A stretch of DNA of 64,000 bases. Origin: Bacillus sp. T3 (GTDB lineage: Bacteria; Bacillota; Bacilli; Bacillales; Cytobacillaceae). The stretch lies in contig NZ_CP137761.1 of NCBI RefSeq assembly GCF_033449965.1, positions 1,922,001-1,986,000 on the forward strand, read 5' to 3'. The notes below the pieces were generated by a model, which saw nothing but the letters and a program-made list of their open reading frames with translations, ran no database searches and was not told where the DNA came from. Of this stretch, positions 1-10,075 are shown piece after piece; within the stretch, counting starts at the first letter, position 1, and each line of letters starts with the position of its first letter. Both the position numbers and the translations under genes were made by a program.

Positions 1-85
1 GGACGAAGAAGGTATCATGACAACCTTTGGGGATCTTCCTGCTGTAGAGCATGATCCATACACGGAGGAAGAAGCAGAAAAATAG
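1..85 (+). CDS. C-terminal end of an unidentified protein (5' truncated)
   Basis: An open frame enters from the left edge and ends at TAG (83-85), giving about 27 residues rich in Asp and Glu, ending in EEEAEK. A strong hairpin terminator follows at once, which supports a real gene end. The tail is too short to assign to a family and I do not recognise it. Confidence 0.5.
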   Translation, partial: DEEGIMTTFGDLPAVEHDPYTEEEAEK

Positions 86-92
86 GTTAAAA

Positions 93-123
93 AAAACAGC
101 CTTCATACGAAAGCTGTTTTTTT
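93..123. terminator. Bidirectional rho-independent terminator between the left-edge gene and metH
   Basis: AAAACAGC pairs with GCTGTTTT around a short loop. There are T runs on the right and A runs on the left, so it can end transcription of the left-edge gene and of the convergent met operon. Confidence 0.75.
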
Positions 124-129
124 GTGTTA

Positions 130-3100
130 TTATTCATTCCGTAATACGGTAAAATATCGAGCATCAGGGTGAGCAAAAACCATCGCAGATACTGATGCCT
201 CTGGTTCCATCATAAATCCTTCTGTTAAGTTTACTCCAATATCTTCAGGCTGGATAAGGGAGAATAGTTTTTCTTGATCATCAAGCTCAGGACATGCTGG
301 ATAACCGAACGAGAACCGTTGTCCTTGGTATTTCGCTGAGAAGCGGTCCTTCATTGTAAAATCAACAGGATCAGGGAAGCCCCAACGGTCACGCATTTGT
401 CTGTGAATAAGTTCAGCTAAACCTTCAGCAGTTTCTAAAGCGAGAGCCTGAAGAGCATGGCATTCTAAAAATCTCCCTTGTTCCTTTAAGTTTTCAGCAA
501 TTTCACGTACACCTGGTCCCGCCGTTACGGTAAAGAAACCAACGTAATCAGATAAACCACTGTCGACAGTTTTGATAAAATCACTCAAACAAAGGTGTGC
601 CCCCACAGCTTGACGAGGGAAATCAAATTCTTGTAACACCTTTTTTGGTTCTTTAGGATCATAGATAATGACCTTATTTCCATCGCTTTGAGCAGGGAAG
701 AATTGGTAGACAGCCTGTGGCTTAATCCAATTATTCTTTTTTGCATCCACGATTAATTGATTGACCATGTCATTAATTTTTACTGTCTTTTCATCACCAG
801 CGGCAAGGAGTTTTTCGATATTTCCTTTAACACCAAGATGATGACCAATTAACATCTGCTTATTGATATAAGGTTCAACATGGTCCATCGTATAGCTTTT
901 CACAATATGACGGTCTGTATCTTTTGGGACATAAACCGGGACATCCGTTCTTACACTAGAAACGACTTTCACAGCTGTTGCAACCGTGCTTTTCGATACT
1001 TGAGCAGGTGATTGAGCTAAGTTGTTTCGTTTTGTTTCTTTTTCTTGAACCAATTTATCAAAGTCTTCAGGATTTTGGACTTGATTAGCAAGGTCTAACC
1101 CATTCATGGCGTCTTTAGCATAAAGAACGAGTCCTTCGTATTCATTTGAAATTTTTGTATCTGTAAATTTACGAGACAAAGCAGCTCCCCCTACTAAAAT
1201 AGGGATATCAATACCTGCTTGCTTCATATCATGAGCTGTAATCACCATCTGTTGAGCTGATTTAACCAATAATCCAGACAAGCCAACCATATCTGGTTCT
1301 TCTTTCTTGATAGCTGCTACAAGTTCGGCAGGGGCAACCTTTATACCTAAGTCAATGACTTCGTAGCCATTGTTACTTAAAATAATATCAACCAAGTTTT
1401 TCCCAATATCATGTACGTCACCTTTTACAGTTGCTAAGATAATCTTTCCTTTTGTTGAACTGGAACTGTTCGTTTCCATATGTGGCTCAAGGAAGGCAAC
1501 TGCCGCTTTCATGACTTCAGCACTTTGTAGAACTTCAGCTACGATTAACTGATTATCGTTAAAGAGACGCCCAACTTCCTTCATTCCATCCATTAACGGT
1601 CCATTAATAATATCAAGTGGGGCGGGATATTTTGTTAAGGCTTCATCTAAATCTGGTAGCAAACCTTCCTTTGTTCCTTCAACGATATAGTAGGCCAGAC
1701 GCTCCTCTAATGTCATCGATGGTATTGTTTGCTTAGTTTCTTTCTTCTTGTCTCGATAAAAATCAGTAAACGTTGCGAGAGTTTCTTCATTAGTATCGAA
1801 CAAAAGCTTTTCAGCTAGTTCTACTTCTTCCTTGGAAATAGAAGCAAACCGTTCTAGCTTTTCCGTATTGACAATGGCATAATCTAAGCCTGCCTGAGTA
1901 CAGTGGTATAAAAAGACAGAATTTAATACTTCTCTTCCAACAGCAGGTAATCCAAAGGAAACGTTACTAATTCCAAGAACAGTTTGGGTTTTTGGGAACG
2001 CTTCTTTAATTCTTTTAATTCCATCCACAGTTGCTTTTGCTGAACCGATATATTGTTCGTCTCCCGTTCCAACAGGGAAGACAAGCGGATCGAAAATAAT
2101 ATCTTGTGGTTGAATTTTATACTTATTAACGAGTAAATCATATGATCGCTTTGCAATTTCTAGCTTTCTCTCAGCCGAAACACCCATTCCAATCTCGTCA
2201 ATCGTTCCTACTACAATAGCAGCTCCATAACGATGTATTAATGGAGTAATCGCCTCAAAACGCTCTTCACCATCTTCAAGATTAATCGAGTTGATGATGG
2301 CTTTCCCTTGGGAATAGGTTAAAGCTTTTTCGATGACAGCATCATCTGTAGAGTCAATAACCAGAGGCACCTTTACTTTTTTGACAACTTCCTTAATAAA
2401 GCCTTCCATGTCTTGAATTTCATCTCGGTCAGGGTCGGCAAGACATAAGTCAATAACGTGAGCACCGCCCTTAACCTGAGCGCGAGCTACTTCTGCCGCT
2501 TCTTCAAATTTTCCCTCTCCAATTAATCGCTTGAACTTTCGAGAACCGATAACATTCGTTCTTTCTCCAACCATGATTGGACGTAATGTTGGATCATCAT
2601 AAATAAAAGGTTCAATCCCTGAGACCATATGAGAAGAGTTTTCGGTAGCCTTTCGCGGTTTGTATTCTTTCATAACCTCTGAAATGGCTTGAATATGTGC
2701 TGGGGTTGTACCGCAACATCCCCCAACAATATTTAGCCAGCCTTCTTTAGCAAATCCTGCTAGCTTTTTAGCCAAAATGTCAGGTGTTTCATGATAATGA
2801 CCTTCCTCATTCCGGTAGTCCTGCATTTGGATAGCAAATGACAGAAGTTGAGGCGAGATTTGAAAGTGAGCGTATATGGTCCTGCATAAATTCTGGACCA
2901 GTCGCGCAATTTAGCCCAACAGCAACAGGATTCATGTGCTGAACCGAAATATAGAAGGCATCGATGGATTGACCCGCAAGAGTGGTACCCATCGGTTCAA
3001 TTGTCCCTGAGATGATTAACGGCAATGTTTTTCCTGTTTTTTCAAATGCACGTTGTATTCCAACAAAGCCAGCCTTTACATTTAATAAATCTTGGCTAGT

Positions 3101-3586
3101 TTCAAGTAAAAGTAAATCGACATCTCCGTCGATTAAGCCTATCGCTTGCTCTTCATAAGAGTCTGCGAGGGCATCAAAAGTCGTTCCGCCTGTAACACTT
3201 AACGTTTTCGTAGTAGGACCCATCGAGCCTGCTACAAAACGTGGTTTTTCAGGGGTCGAGAGTTGGTCTGCGGCATTCCTGGCAATTTGGGCAGCTTTTT
3301 TATTAAGCTCATATGCCTTATGTCCAAGCTGGTACTCATCTAATACAATACTGGTTGATCCGAAAGTATTGGTCTCAATAATATCTGCACCAGCCTGTAG
3401 ATATTGCAAATGAATTCTTTCAATGACATCAGGTCGAGTGAGGGTTAAATTTTCATTACAGCCTTCATATTGCTCTCCGCCAAAATCCTCAGCAGATAAA
3501 TTCTCTTCCTGAAGCATCGTTCCCATCGCGCCATCCATAATGAGGATCCGTGATTTTAACTGATCAGTAAATGATGCTCTGGACAT
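130..3586 (-). pseudogene. metH: Cobalamin-dependent methionine synthase MetH, interrupted by one frameshift
   Basis: MetH moves the methyl group of 5-methyltetrahydrofolate to homocysteine through methylcobalamin. The N-terminal homocysteine-binding barrel (2807-3586) begins with the DGAMGTML motif. The second piece (130-2826) starts at GHYHETP and carries GGCCGTTP, the pterin-binding domain (VGERTNVIGSRKF), the cobalamin motif DVHDIGKN, and the C-terminal S-adenosylmethionine activation domain. The frame breaks near 2810, where the minus strand reads CCGGAATGAGG. Removing one A restores GLPDEEGHYHETP and a protein of about 1151 residues, the normal family length. It is last in the met operon and overlaps yitJ by 23 bp. 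A sequencing indel is the likeliest cause, but a true null allele is not excluded. Confidence 0.93.
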
Positions 3587-5429
3587 CTTGTTTCCCCCTT
3601 GCTAATTTTGCGATTCTCTTGTTGGTATAGTCTGCTAATTCGACAGTTAGCTCATAGCGAAGGAATGGTGTAATAAGGTAGATGCCGTTGAAAAGCTCTA
3701 ATGCCGTATCAATTAACGACTTTGTAATAGCTAAACCTTCTAGGGCTGCTTGAGCAGGGTCATCCTTGTACTTCGCAATGGTTTCTCTGATTGAATCAGA
3801 GATTTTAATGCCAGGTACTTCATGATGTAAAAATTCCATGTTTTTATAGCTAGTTATTGGCATTAAGCCAATGTATATTGGAGCACTAATATGTCGGGTT
3901 GCTTCATATACCTCTATTAATTTCTCTTCAGAATAAACAGGTTGGGTAATAAAATAATCTGCTCCATGAGCGATTTTTTTCTCCATTCTAATGACGGCTT
4001 TTTCTACTGATCGAACGTTTGGATTAAAAGCCGAAGCAACGGAAAAAGTGGTTTTTTGCCCTAATTCTTTACCAGAAACACTTACGCCTTCGTTTAACTG
4101 CTTAATCATCGAAATTAATTCGAATGACGATACGTCGTATACCGACGAGGCACCAGGGAAATCGCCAACACGAGCAGGGTCGCCTGTAATCGCTAATACA
4201 TCCGTTAATCCAAGTGTAGAAAGTCCCATTAAATGAGATTGTAAGCCGATAATATTACGATCACGACAGGTAATATGGATTAAAGGTCTAAGTCCAATTT
4301 CTGTTTTTACCAAATGTCCAATGGCCGAATTTGAAATCCGTGGTGAGGCAAGTGAGTTATCCGCAAGGGTAATGGCATCAATTCCCACTTCCTTTAATGC
4401 TTTTGCACCCGCGAAAAATTTGGTCGTGTCTAGCTTTCTAGGTGGATCCAACTCAACTAAAATTGAATGGCGTTTTTTTACGATTTCGTGTAATGCTGGA
4501 ATTTCCCTAATGGTTGCAACCGGCTTAATATCAATTTTTGGTGGTTGCTGCTTCGTTACCTTTTCCGTAATGGGTGGTACGTTTCTAAGTGCTTCACTAA
4601 AAGCACGGATATGCTCAGGAGTTGTCCCGCAGCAGCCACCAAGTAATCGTACCCCTTGATCTCTAAACAATGGAGCAGAATTTTTAAAGTACTCAGCATT
4701 TCCTTCATAGTGAAAAACACCATCAGTAAAGGTTGGCAAACTTGCATTAGGATAAGCCGATAAAAATGAATGCTTTGGAAGAGGAACCTCTTCTAATGCC
4801 TTTAACATATGATGAGGACCAAGTCGACAATTAAGGCCAACGACATCCGCACCTAATTGCTCCAATCTCAAAAGCGCTTCTGCGATAGGGGTATGGTCCT
4901 GCATGAACCCAACCTCCTGCATCGATAATTGCGCAACGATTGGAAGTTCTGTTTCTCTCCTAGCAATGGCCAAAACCGTTTCAATTTCCTCGAGGTCATA
5001 GTAAGTTTCTAGGATGATCCCATCTACACCCTCAACTAGTAAGGAAAAAAGCTGTTCTTGAAAGCTTTTTTTAATTCCTTCAAGGCTCACACTTTTGGGT
5101 TTAATCCCACGGTTTCCACCAATGGTTCCAAGAACATAGGTTTTACCTTCAGCAGCTTTTTTTGCAATTTGAACCGCCGCTGTATTAATTTCTTTTACTG
5201 ATGATTCAAGACCATATCTTGCTAATTTTAACGCATTTGCTGCATACGTGTTGGTTTGAATAATGTCGGCACCAGCATTAATATAAGCACGGTGAATGGA
5301 AAGGATTTGTTCAGCATGGGAAAGATTTAGTTCCTCAAGACAGCTGTCCTTTCCATATGAATAAAGCAGGGTGCCCATTGCACCATCACCTATAAGTATT
5401 TGATTTTCTAATTTTGATAAAAAGCTCAT
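3564..5429 (-). CDS. yitJ: Bifunctional homocysteine S-methyltransferase / 5,10-methylenetetrahydrofolate reductase
   Basis: This 621-residue fusion matches B. subtilis YitJ. The N-terminal half is a homocysteine methyltransferase barrel (DGAMGTLLY at the start; the zinc ligands lie in GLNC near residue 200 and in GGCCGTTPEH). The C-terminal half, from about residue 315, is a MetF-type flavin domain (VELDPPRKLD, ITGDPARVGDFPG, FITQPVYS). It would both supply 5-methyl-THF and methylate homocysteine, and it lies directly upstream of metH. The start ATG at 5429 sits one base beyond the metC stop. It belongs to the SAM-riboswitch operon. Confidence 0.93.
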   Translation of the reverse strand: MSFLSKLENQILIGDGAMGTLLYSYGKDSCLEELNLSHAEQILSIHRAYINAGADIIQTNTYAANALKLARYGLESSVKEINTAAVQIAKKAAEGKTYVLGTIGGNRGIKPKSVSLEGIKKSFQEQLFSLLVEGVDGIILETYYDLEEIETVLAIARRETELPIVAQLSMQEVGFMQDHTPIAEALLRLEQLGADVVGLNCRLGPHHMLKALEEVPLPKHSFLSAYPNASLPTFTDGVFHYEGNAEYFKNSAPLFRDQGVRLLGGCCGTTPEHIRAFSEALRNVPPITEKVTKQQPPKIDIKPVATIREIPALHEIVKKRHSILVELDPPRKLDTTKFFAGAKALKEVGIDAITLADNSLASPRISNSAIGHLVKTEIGLRPLIHITCRDRNIIGLQSHLMGLSTLGLTDVLAITGDPARVGDFPGASSVYDVSSFELISMIKQLNEGVSVSGKELGQKTTFSVASAFNPNVRSVEKAVIRMEKKIAHGADYFITQPVYSEEKLIEVYEATRHISAPIYIGLMPITSYKNMEFLHHEVPGIKISDSIRETIAKYKDDPAQAALEGLAITKSLIDTALELFNGIYLITPFLRYELTVELADYTNKRIAKLARGKQDVQSIIY

Positions 5430-5430
5430 T

Positions 5431-6603
5431 TTACACCTCTAAAGGTTTATCGGCATGATCATGAATGGCTGATGTGAAATCAGCGATAAGATCATCCGGA
5501 TTTTCTAGTCCGACTGAAAGACGAAGCAATTGATTGCTAATCCCTCTTTGTAATCGTTCTGCTTCCGGCATTGCAGCATGTGACATTTTGGCTGGGTAGG
5601 ATAGAATGGATTCAACTGCCCCCAGGCTTACAGCAAATACTGGTATTTTTACATTCGCTATAAATTTACGGAAAATTTCTTCATTTTTCAATTCAAATGA
5701 TAACACAGCACCTGCATCTTTGGCTTGCTTAGCTTGGATATCATATTGCGGATGGTTTGCTAAACCAGGGTAGTATACTTTTTCTACCCAATCCTGCGAT
5801 TGTAAAAACTCTGCAATTTTTTGTGCAGCCTTGACGGAGTGTTGTAGTCGCACATGTAAGGTTTTTAACCCTCTAAGTACAAGCCAAGCATCCTGTACGC
5901 CAAGTACAGCCCCAAATGAGTTTTGTAAAAAGCCTAATCTTTTTGCTAATTCTTCATCCTTGACGACAGCTAGTCCAGCAACAACGTCACTGTGACCTGA
6001 CAAAAATTTAGTGGCACTATGAAGGACAACATCAGCCCCAAGTTCAAGTGGTTTTTGGCTGGCAGGTGTTAGAAAGGTATTATCGACGAATGTAAGAGCG
6101 CCGCATTTCTTTGCTAGATCACTAATCGCTTGTATATCCGTTACCTTTAATAATGGATTTGAAGGCGTTTCAACATAGAATAATTTTGTATTAGGTTGAA
6201 TGGCTTTTTCAACTTTTTCGAGGTCAGTCATATCAACAAATGTATGTTGAATGCCAAGTCTAGATAAAACCTCGGTTACCATACGGAAGGTACCACCATA
6301 AACATCCTCAGTAATGACTACGTGATCATTCTGTGAGAGAAGGAGAAAGGCAGTTGAAATAGCTGCCATCCCAGATGCAAAGGCGAATCCTTTTATACCA
6401 CCTTCTAATTCGGCAATCACATCCTCCAAAGCTTCCCGAGTAGGGTTTAAACTTCTTGCATAATCATATTTTCCAAACTGATCGACATCAAACTGATGGA
6501 AGGTTGATGCATGCTGAATGGGCACACTCACTGCCCCAGTGTTCGGATCAATTTTATGGCGATTGTGAAGCAGTCTTGTTTCAAATGTGTAGTTTGTCTC
6601 CAT
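5431..6603 (-). CDS. metC: Cystathionine beta-lyase (PLP, Cys/Met metabolism family)
   Basis: A 390-residue type I PLP enzyme of the Cys/Met family that would cleave cystathionine to homocysteine, pyruvate and ammonia. The PLP lysine is in SATKFLSGHSD, and the aspartate that contacts the pyridine nitrogen is in FVDNTFLTP. The start codon shares one base with the metI stop (TAATG arrangement), so the two are translationally coupled. Position after metI and before yitJ fits transsulfuration. Sequence alone cannot separate beta-lyase from gamma-synthase activity; I follow the gene order known for Bacillus metI-metC. Confidence 0.88.
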   Translation of the reverse strand: METNYTFETRLLHNRHKIDPNTGAVSVPIQHASTFHQFDVDQFGKYDYARSLNPTREALEDVIAELEGGIKGFAFASGMAAISTAFLLLSQNDHVVITEDVYGGTFRMVTEVLSRLGIQHTFVDMTDLEKVEKAIQPNTKLFYVETPSNPLLKVTDIQAISDLAKKCGALTFVDNTFLTPASQKPLELGADVVLHSATKFLSGHSDVVAGLAVVKDEELAKRLGFLQNSFGAVLGVQDAWLVLRGLKTLHVRLQHSVKAAQKIAEFLQSQDWVEKVYYPGLANHPQYDIQAKQAKDAGAVLSFELKNEEIFRKFIANVKIPVFAVSLGAVESILSYPAKMSHAAMPEAERLQRGISNQLLRLSVGLENPDDLIADFTSAIHDHADKPLEV

Positions 6604-7724
6604 TATACCGCAACCTCCTTTTTAGCGTGTGTAAGCGCGTGTTGTAAATCATTAATGATGTCTTCTGAATCCTCTAGGCCAACTGAAAAGCGTAAAAGCC
6701 GATTACAGACACCCGTTTCCTCACGAATGTGTTCAGGGATGTCGGCATGTGTTTGTGTCGTAGGGTAGGTAATAAAGCTTTCAACGCCTCCTAAGCTTTC
6801 TGCAAATGAAATCAGCTTCATGTTTTGTAGGAAGGGATTTACCCAGGCTGCATCTTTAATACGGAACGAAACCATTCCACCTTTACCAGGGTAAAGGACA
6901 TCGATTACATCTTCGTGTGCGGATAAGAACTCCACGACTCTTTTTGCATTTTTTTCGTGTCGTTCCATCCGAAGTGATAATGTCTTCATGCCTCGAATCA
7001 ACAGCCAAGAATCAAACGGGCTTAATACAGCACCAGCGGCATTATGAAAGAGGGCAAGTTTATCACAAAGTTCTTTGCCCTTTGCGACGATTAGACCGGC
7101 AAGAACGTCATTATGACCACCTAAATATTTTGTAGCGCTATGAATGACGATATCGGCTCCAAGTGTAATTGGTTTTTGCAGGAGCGGTGTATAGAAGGTA
7201 TTGTCAACGATTAGTAAAATATTGTTTTCATTGGCGATTTTCGCAACTGCGCCTATATCGGTTTGCTCCATTAACGGATTCGTTGGTGTTTCAATAAAGA
7301 TTGCTTTCGTTCTTGGAGATATGTATTTCGTAATCTCCTCAGGGTTTGTTGTATTCACATAATGGCTCGTTAAGCCCCACTTTTTAAAGCCTTGTTCAAG
7401 GAGTCGGTAAGTTCCACCATATAAATCTTTGGATACAATCCATTCGTCCCCTGATTGGAAAATCGATAATATGGTAAGGATGGCGGCCATGCCCGAACTA
7501 CAGGCATATCCTTGGTCGCCAGCTTCTAGCTCTGCTATCGCCTGCTCCAAAATTTTTCTAGTTGGATTCCCAGTTCTTGTGTAATCAAATCCGGTTGATT
7601 GTCCAATTCCTTCATGTCGATATGCAGTAGAAAAATAGACCGGTGGATTTACTGTTCCTGTTGTTTGTTCACTACGATTTCCAATTTGCGCTAGCACAGT
7701 ATCAATTTTGTACAAAGCCGCCAC
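6603..7724 (-). CDS. metI: Cystathionine gamma-synthase / O-acetylhomoserine thiolyase
   Basis: A 373-residue PLP enzyme of the Cys/Met family and first gene of the operon. It joins an activated homoserine to cysteine or sulfide. PLP lysine is in SATKYLGGHND; the VDNTFYTP aspartate motif is present. It is paralogous to the next gene. It starts 19 bp after the end of the SAM-riboswitch terminator hairpin, so it is the first gene exposed to that switch. The proposed reaction follows the B. subtilis MetI precedent. Confidence 0.88.
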   Translation of the reverse strand: MAALYKIDTVLAQIGNRSEQTTGTVNPPVYFSTAYRHEGIGQSTGFDYTRTGNPTRKILEQAIAELEAGDQGYACSSGMAAILTILSIFQSGDEWIVSKDLYGGTYRLLEQGFKKWGLTSHYVNTTNPEEITKYISPRTKAIFIETPTNPLMEQTDIGAVAKIANENNILLIVDNTFYTPLLQKPITLGADIVIHSATKYLGGHNDVLAGLIVAKGKELCDKLALFHNAAGAVLSPFDSWLLIRGMKTLSLRMERHEKNAKRVVEFLSAHEDVIDVLYPGKGGMVSFRIKDAAWVNPFLQNMKLISFAESLGGVESFITYPTTQTHADIPEHIREETGVCNRLLRFSVGLEDSEDIINDLQHALTHAKKEVAV

Positions 7725-7742
7725 TCCTTTTCAAGTAAAAAT

Positions 7743-7774
7743 AAAAAAGTCTTCTTTCTAAGAAGAAGACTTAA
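7743..7774 (-). terminator. Terminator arm of the SAM riboswitch
   Basis: AAGTCTTCTT and AAGAAGACTT form a perfect 10-bp stem (7747-7756 with 7763-7772), followed on the minus strand by a U run. It is the expression platform of the S-box leader. Confidence 0.9.
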
Positions 7775-7911
7775 GTGTAGTTGGGACATTTAGCCATTCT
7801 CCTTATCTTTCAAGTTTTTACAACTTGCTGGACTTAGCACCTTTTCAATGATAAATCATTGATGGTTGCTGAGGTTTCATCGGGCCATACCCTCAACCTC
7901 TCTGGATAAGA
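7743..7911 (-). promoter_or_regulatory. SAM-I (S-box) riboswitch of the met operon
   Basis: Read on the minus strand, the leader starts at 7910 with CTTATCCAGAGAGG, then has GGGTATGGCCCGATGAAACC and CAGCAACC, the conserved S-box core. It continues through GGTGCTAAGTCCAGC and GATAAGGAGAATGGC and ends in a terminator hairpin. All conserved blocks are in the canonical order. High SAM should favour the terminator and switch off metI-metC-yitJ-metH. Confidence 0.95.
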
Positions 7912-7935
7912 AATAAAAATATTTTATTTTTTTAA

Positions 7936-7965
7936 ACTTTACTATATATATAGTAATAATGTCAA
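7936..7965 (-). promoter_or_regulatory. Probable sigma-A promoter of the met operon
   Basis: On the minus strand TTGACA lies at 7965-7960, followed by a possible -10 TAAAGT after 18 nt, about 25 bases ahead of the riboswitch aptamer. The -35 is perfect and the -10 only partial. Confidence 0.5.
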
Positions 7966-8030
7966 TTAGTTTATAAAAATATTCTGGGAAATCAATAAAT
8001 ATTCTCAATTAATTTAGGAAGCTTTATTAC

Positions 8031-8059
8031 TTGACGCGTATTGTTTACTATTTTATGCT
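8031..8059 (+). promoter_or_regulatory. Probable sigma-A promoter for ribA-ribD
   Basis: TTGACG (8031-8036), 17-nt spacer, TATGCT (8054-8059). The predicted start of transcription leaves a leader of about 30 nt before ribA, with no room for an FMN riboswitch. Confidence 0.6.
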
Positions 8060-8096
8060 CAGTTACATAATTATAGTAAAAATAGCGTAGTGAAGA

Positions 8097-8855
8097 ATGG
8101 GGATTGAAAATATGCTTTCAATAGAAGTAAAAGATATTTTAAAAGAAAAGATGACCATGATTAATATAGATAATAAACCAGCAATTTGTCTCGTCGGTCC
8201 AGTCAAATTACCCGTGCAATTAGGTGATAATGTTGTTACATTTAAATGGTACTCTTGGTTAAAATTAAAAGAGGAATACATAGATAAAGAACAGATTCTC
8301 GATTCACTTTCCACTGCCCGTTTGGCTGATTTACAGCAATCATCCATTTTAGTTTATGGAGATTTTGAACACAGTGAGCAATCGTTCGTTAGGTTTCATA
8401 GCATTTGTCATACGGGTGATATTTTTGGCAGCAAACGCTGTGACTGTGGATATCAGCTTCAGCAATCACTGAAAATGATTGTTGAGAATGGACACGGCGC
8501 ATTGTTTTACTTGGCTAATCATGAAGGAAGAGGAATTGGCCTCTTTTCAAAATCATTAGCGTATTTATTGCAGGAACAGGGAATGGATACGGTTGATGCC
8601 AATCACGCATTAGGTTTTGAAGATGATTTAAGGGCTTACGATGAGCCATTGTTCATATTACGAGCCATGCGATCAAAACCAGTTGTCCTTATTACAAACA
8701 ACCCGAAAAAGCTTCACGCACTTAAAGAAAAAGGTCTTTCAACTAATTCTCACATGCCGCTTTGGGGTGGAATTAGTGAACACAATGAAAAGTACTTAGA
8801 AACGAAAATCTTAAAATCTGGGCACATCCCAGAACAAACGCGAATACCTAGTTAA
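8097..8855 (+). CDS. ribA: Stand-alone GTP cyclohydrolase II
   Basis: GTP cyclohydrolase II opens the imidazole ring of GTP, the first step of riboflavin synthesis. Zinc ligands are Cys104, Cys115 and Cys117 in HSICHTGDIF and KRCDC. The nucleophile/acid region EGRGIGL, the conserved Tyr in SLAYLLQ (residue 156) and the LGF..D.R motif are present. The 252-residue protein has no dihydroxybutanone-phosphate synthase domain, unlike the bifunctional RibA of B. subtilis. About 80 N-terminal residues before the core are unusual. The start is uncertain: ATG at 8097 or 8112, neither with a strong ribosome-binding site. ribD follows 12 bp later. No FMN riboswitch is visible. Confidence 0.88.
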   Translation: MGIENMLSIEVKDILKEKMTMINIDNKPAICLVGPVKLPVQLGDNVVTFKWYSWLKLKEEYIDKEQILDSLSTARLADLQQSSILVYGDFEHSEQSFVRFHSICHTGDIFGSKRCDCGYQLQQSLKMIVENGHGALFYLANHEGRGIGLFSKSLAYLLQEQGMDTVDANHALGFEDDLRAYDEPLFILRAMRSKPVVLITNNPKKLHALKEKGLSTNSHMPLWGGISEHNEKYLETKILKSGHIPEQTRIPS

Positions 8856-8867
8856 GGAGCTATTAAA

Positions 8868-9965
8868 ATGAAAACAGACCAATATTTTATGAATATTGCC
8901 TTAGAGCTTGCCGCCACGGCAAGAGGGAAAACGAATCCAAATCCACTCGTAGGGGCTGTTATTGTTAAAGACGGGATGATTGTTGGCTCGGGTCTGCACC
9001 GCCGGGCAGGTGAACCACATGCGGAGGTGCATGCATTTCGTATGGCAGGAGACCATGCAAAGGATGCTACTTTATATGTTACGTTAGAGCCTTGCTCCCA
9101 CTATGGAAAAACTCCTCCTTGTGCAGAGCTTGTGAAGGATTCAGGAGTCAATCGGGTGGTCGTTGCCATGCAAGACCCTAACCCACTAGTAGCCGGTAGA
9201 GGTATTAAAATCCTTCAGGATGCTGGAATAGAAGTAGAGGTTGGTGTGCTGGAGCAGGAAGCCCGCTTACTAAATGAACGGTTTATTCACAATATGGTCA
9301 AGAAAACTCCGTTTATTATATCAAAGGTGGCGATGACCTTGGACGGCAAAATAGCCACCTATAATGGGCATTCCCAATGGATTACGGGAAGCGAAGCCAG
9401 AAGCTCCGTTCACCAACTACGCAATGAGGTAGATGGAATCATGGTTGGGATTGGGACGGTATTAGCTGATGATCCACAGTTAACAACAAGGCTTCCTAAC
9501 GGTGGTAAAAACCCGGTTCGGATTATACTTGATACAAATTTAAGGTTACCCCTTAACGCTCAAGTTACGGAAACAGCGGATGCATCGACATGGGTTATTA
9601 CAGGTGAGGATGTTAACGAGCAAAAAGTTCAAGAGTTAAAGGCAAAGGGACTTGAAATAATCTCTGTTCCTATTGCAGAGTCAGGACTAGATCTACCGAG
9701 CGTGCTAAGTGAATTATATAATCGGGGATTAACCGATGTATTGTTGGAAGGCGGAAGTGAATTAAACGGAACATTTTTACAAGCAGGTTTAATTAATAAA
9801 TACTTGATCTATGTTGCACCGAAATTTATAGGTGGGAGAAATTCAAAAACACCTTATGCCGGGCCAGATTCAGAAACAATGGATGCAGCAATAAATGTTG
9901 ATTTTCATTCTATTGAACAAATTGGTAGCGATCTTTGTATCACTGCTTATCCGAAAGGTGAATAA
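8868..9965 (+). CDS. ribD: Bifunctional pyrimidine deaminase / reductase RibD
   Basis: RibD performs the second and third steps of riboflavin synthesis: deamination of the pyrimidine, then NADPH reduction of the ribose. The deaminase domain has the zinc motif HAE (51-53) and PCSHYGKTPPC (Cys76, Cys85). The reductase domain begins near residue 145 (PFIISKVAMTLDGKIA) and includes LLEGGSELNG. Length 365 is normal. An AGGAG site precedes the ATG, and the gene directly follows ribA. ribE and ribH are absent nearby, so this pair would give only the pathway's early intermediates unless a full rib operon lies elsewhere. Confidence 0.92.
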   Translation: MKTDQYFMNIALELAATARGKTNPNPLVGAVIVKDGMIVGSGLHRRAGEPHAEVHAFRMAGDHAKDATLYVTLEPCSHYGKTPPCAELVKDSGVNRVVVAMQDPNPLVAGRGIKILQDAGIEVEVGVLEQEARLLNERFIHNMVKKTPFIISKVAMTLDGKIATYNGHSQWITGSEARSSVHQLRNEVDGIMVGIGTVLADDPQLTTRLPNGGKNPVRIILDTNLRLPLNAQVTETADASTWVITGEDVNEQKVQELKAKGLEIISVPIAESGLDLPSVLSELYNRGLTDVLLEGGSELNGTFLQAGLINKYLIYVAPKFIGGRNSKTPYAGPDSETMDAAINVDFHSIEQIGSDLCITAYPKGE

Positions 9966-9982
9966 CAATAATACTAAAAAAA

Positions 9983-10011
9983 TTGACATATTTGTGAACA
10001 AAGAATATACT
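9983..10011 (+). promoter_or_regulatory. Consensus sigma-A promoter ahead of marR-MFS
   Basis: TTGACA (9983-9988), 17-nt spacer, TATACT (10006-10011). The -10 box touches the first operator palindrome, so a bound MarR dimer would block initiation. Confidence 0.75.
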
Positions 10012-10022
10012 TACCTAAGTAA
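10011..10022. promoter_or_regulatory. Operator palindrome 1 for the MarR regulator
   Basis: TTACCTAAGTAA overlaps the end of the -10 box. It differs by one base from the perfect palindrome at 10064, and the two are the only such sites noticed here. Autoregulation through this site is inferred from position. Confidence 0.6.
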
Positions 10023-10055
10023 CTATTTCAATGAATGAAGTAGTTACTTTTTTTA
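10017..10055 (+). terminator. Hairpin with U tract between promoter and marR
   Basis: AAGTAACTA (10017-10025) pairs perfectly with TAGTTACTT (10041-10049), with an inner TTCA/TGAA extension, followed by seven T. It could be the ribD terminator, but it lies downstream of the marR promoter and could therefore act as an attenuator. Confidence 0.7.
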
Positions 10056-10063
10056 TTAAATAA

Positions 10064-10075
10064 TTACCTAGGTAA
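10064..10075. promoter_or_regulatory. Operator palindrome 2 for the MarR regulator
   Basis: TTACCTAGGTAA is a perfect 12-bp palindrome just upstream of the marR ribosome-binding site AAGGAGGGG. Confidence 0.6.

Noticed and set aside
2800..2830. UGA at the metH break as a second selenocysteine codon
   Set aside because: Reading past it in the same frame leaves MetH similarity at once. Similarity resumes only in the shifted frame, and no SECIS hairpin follows.
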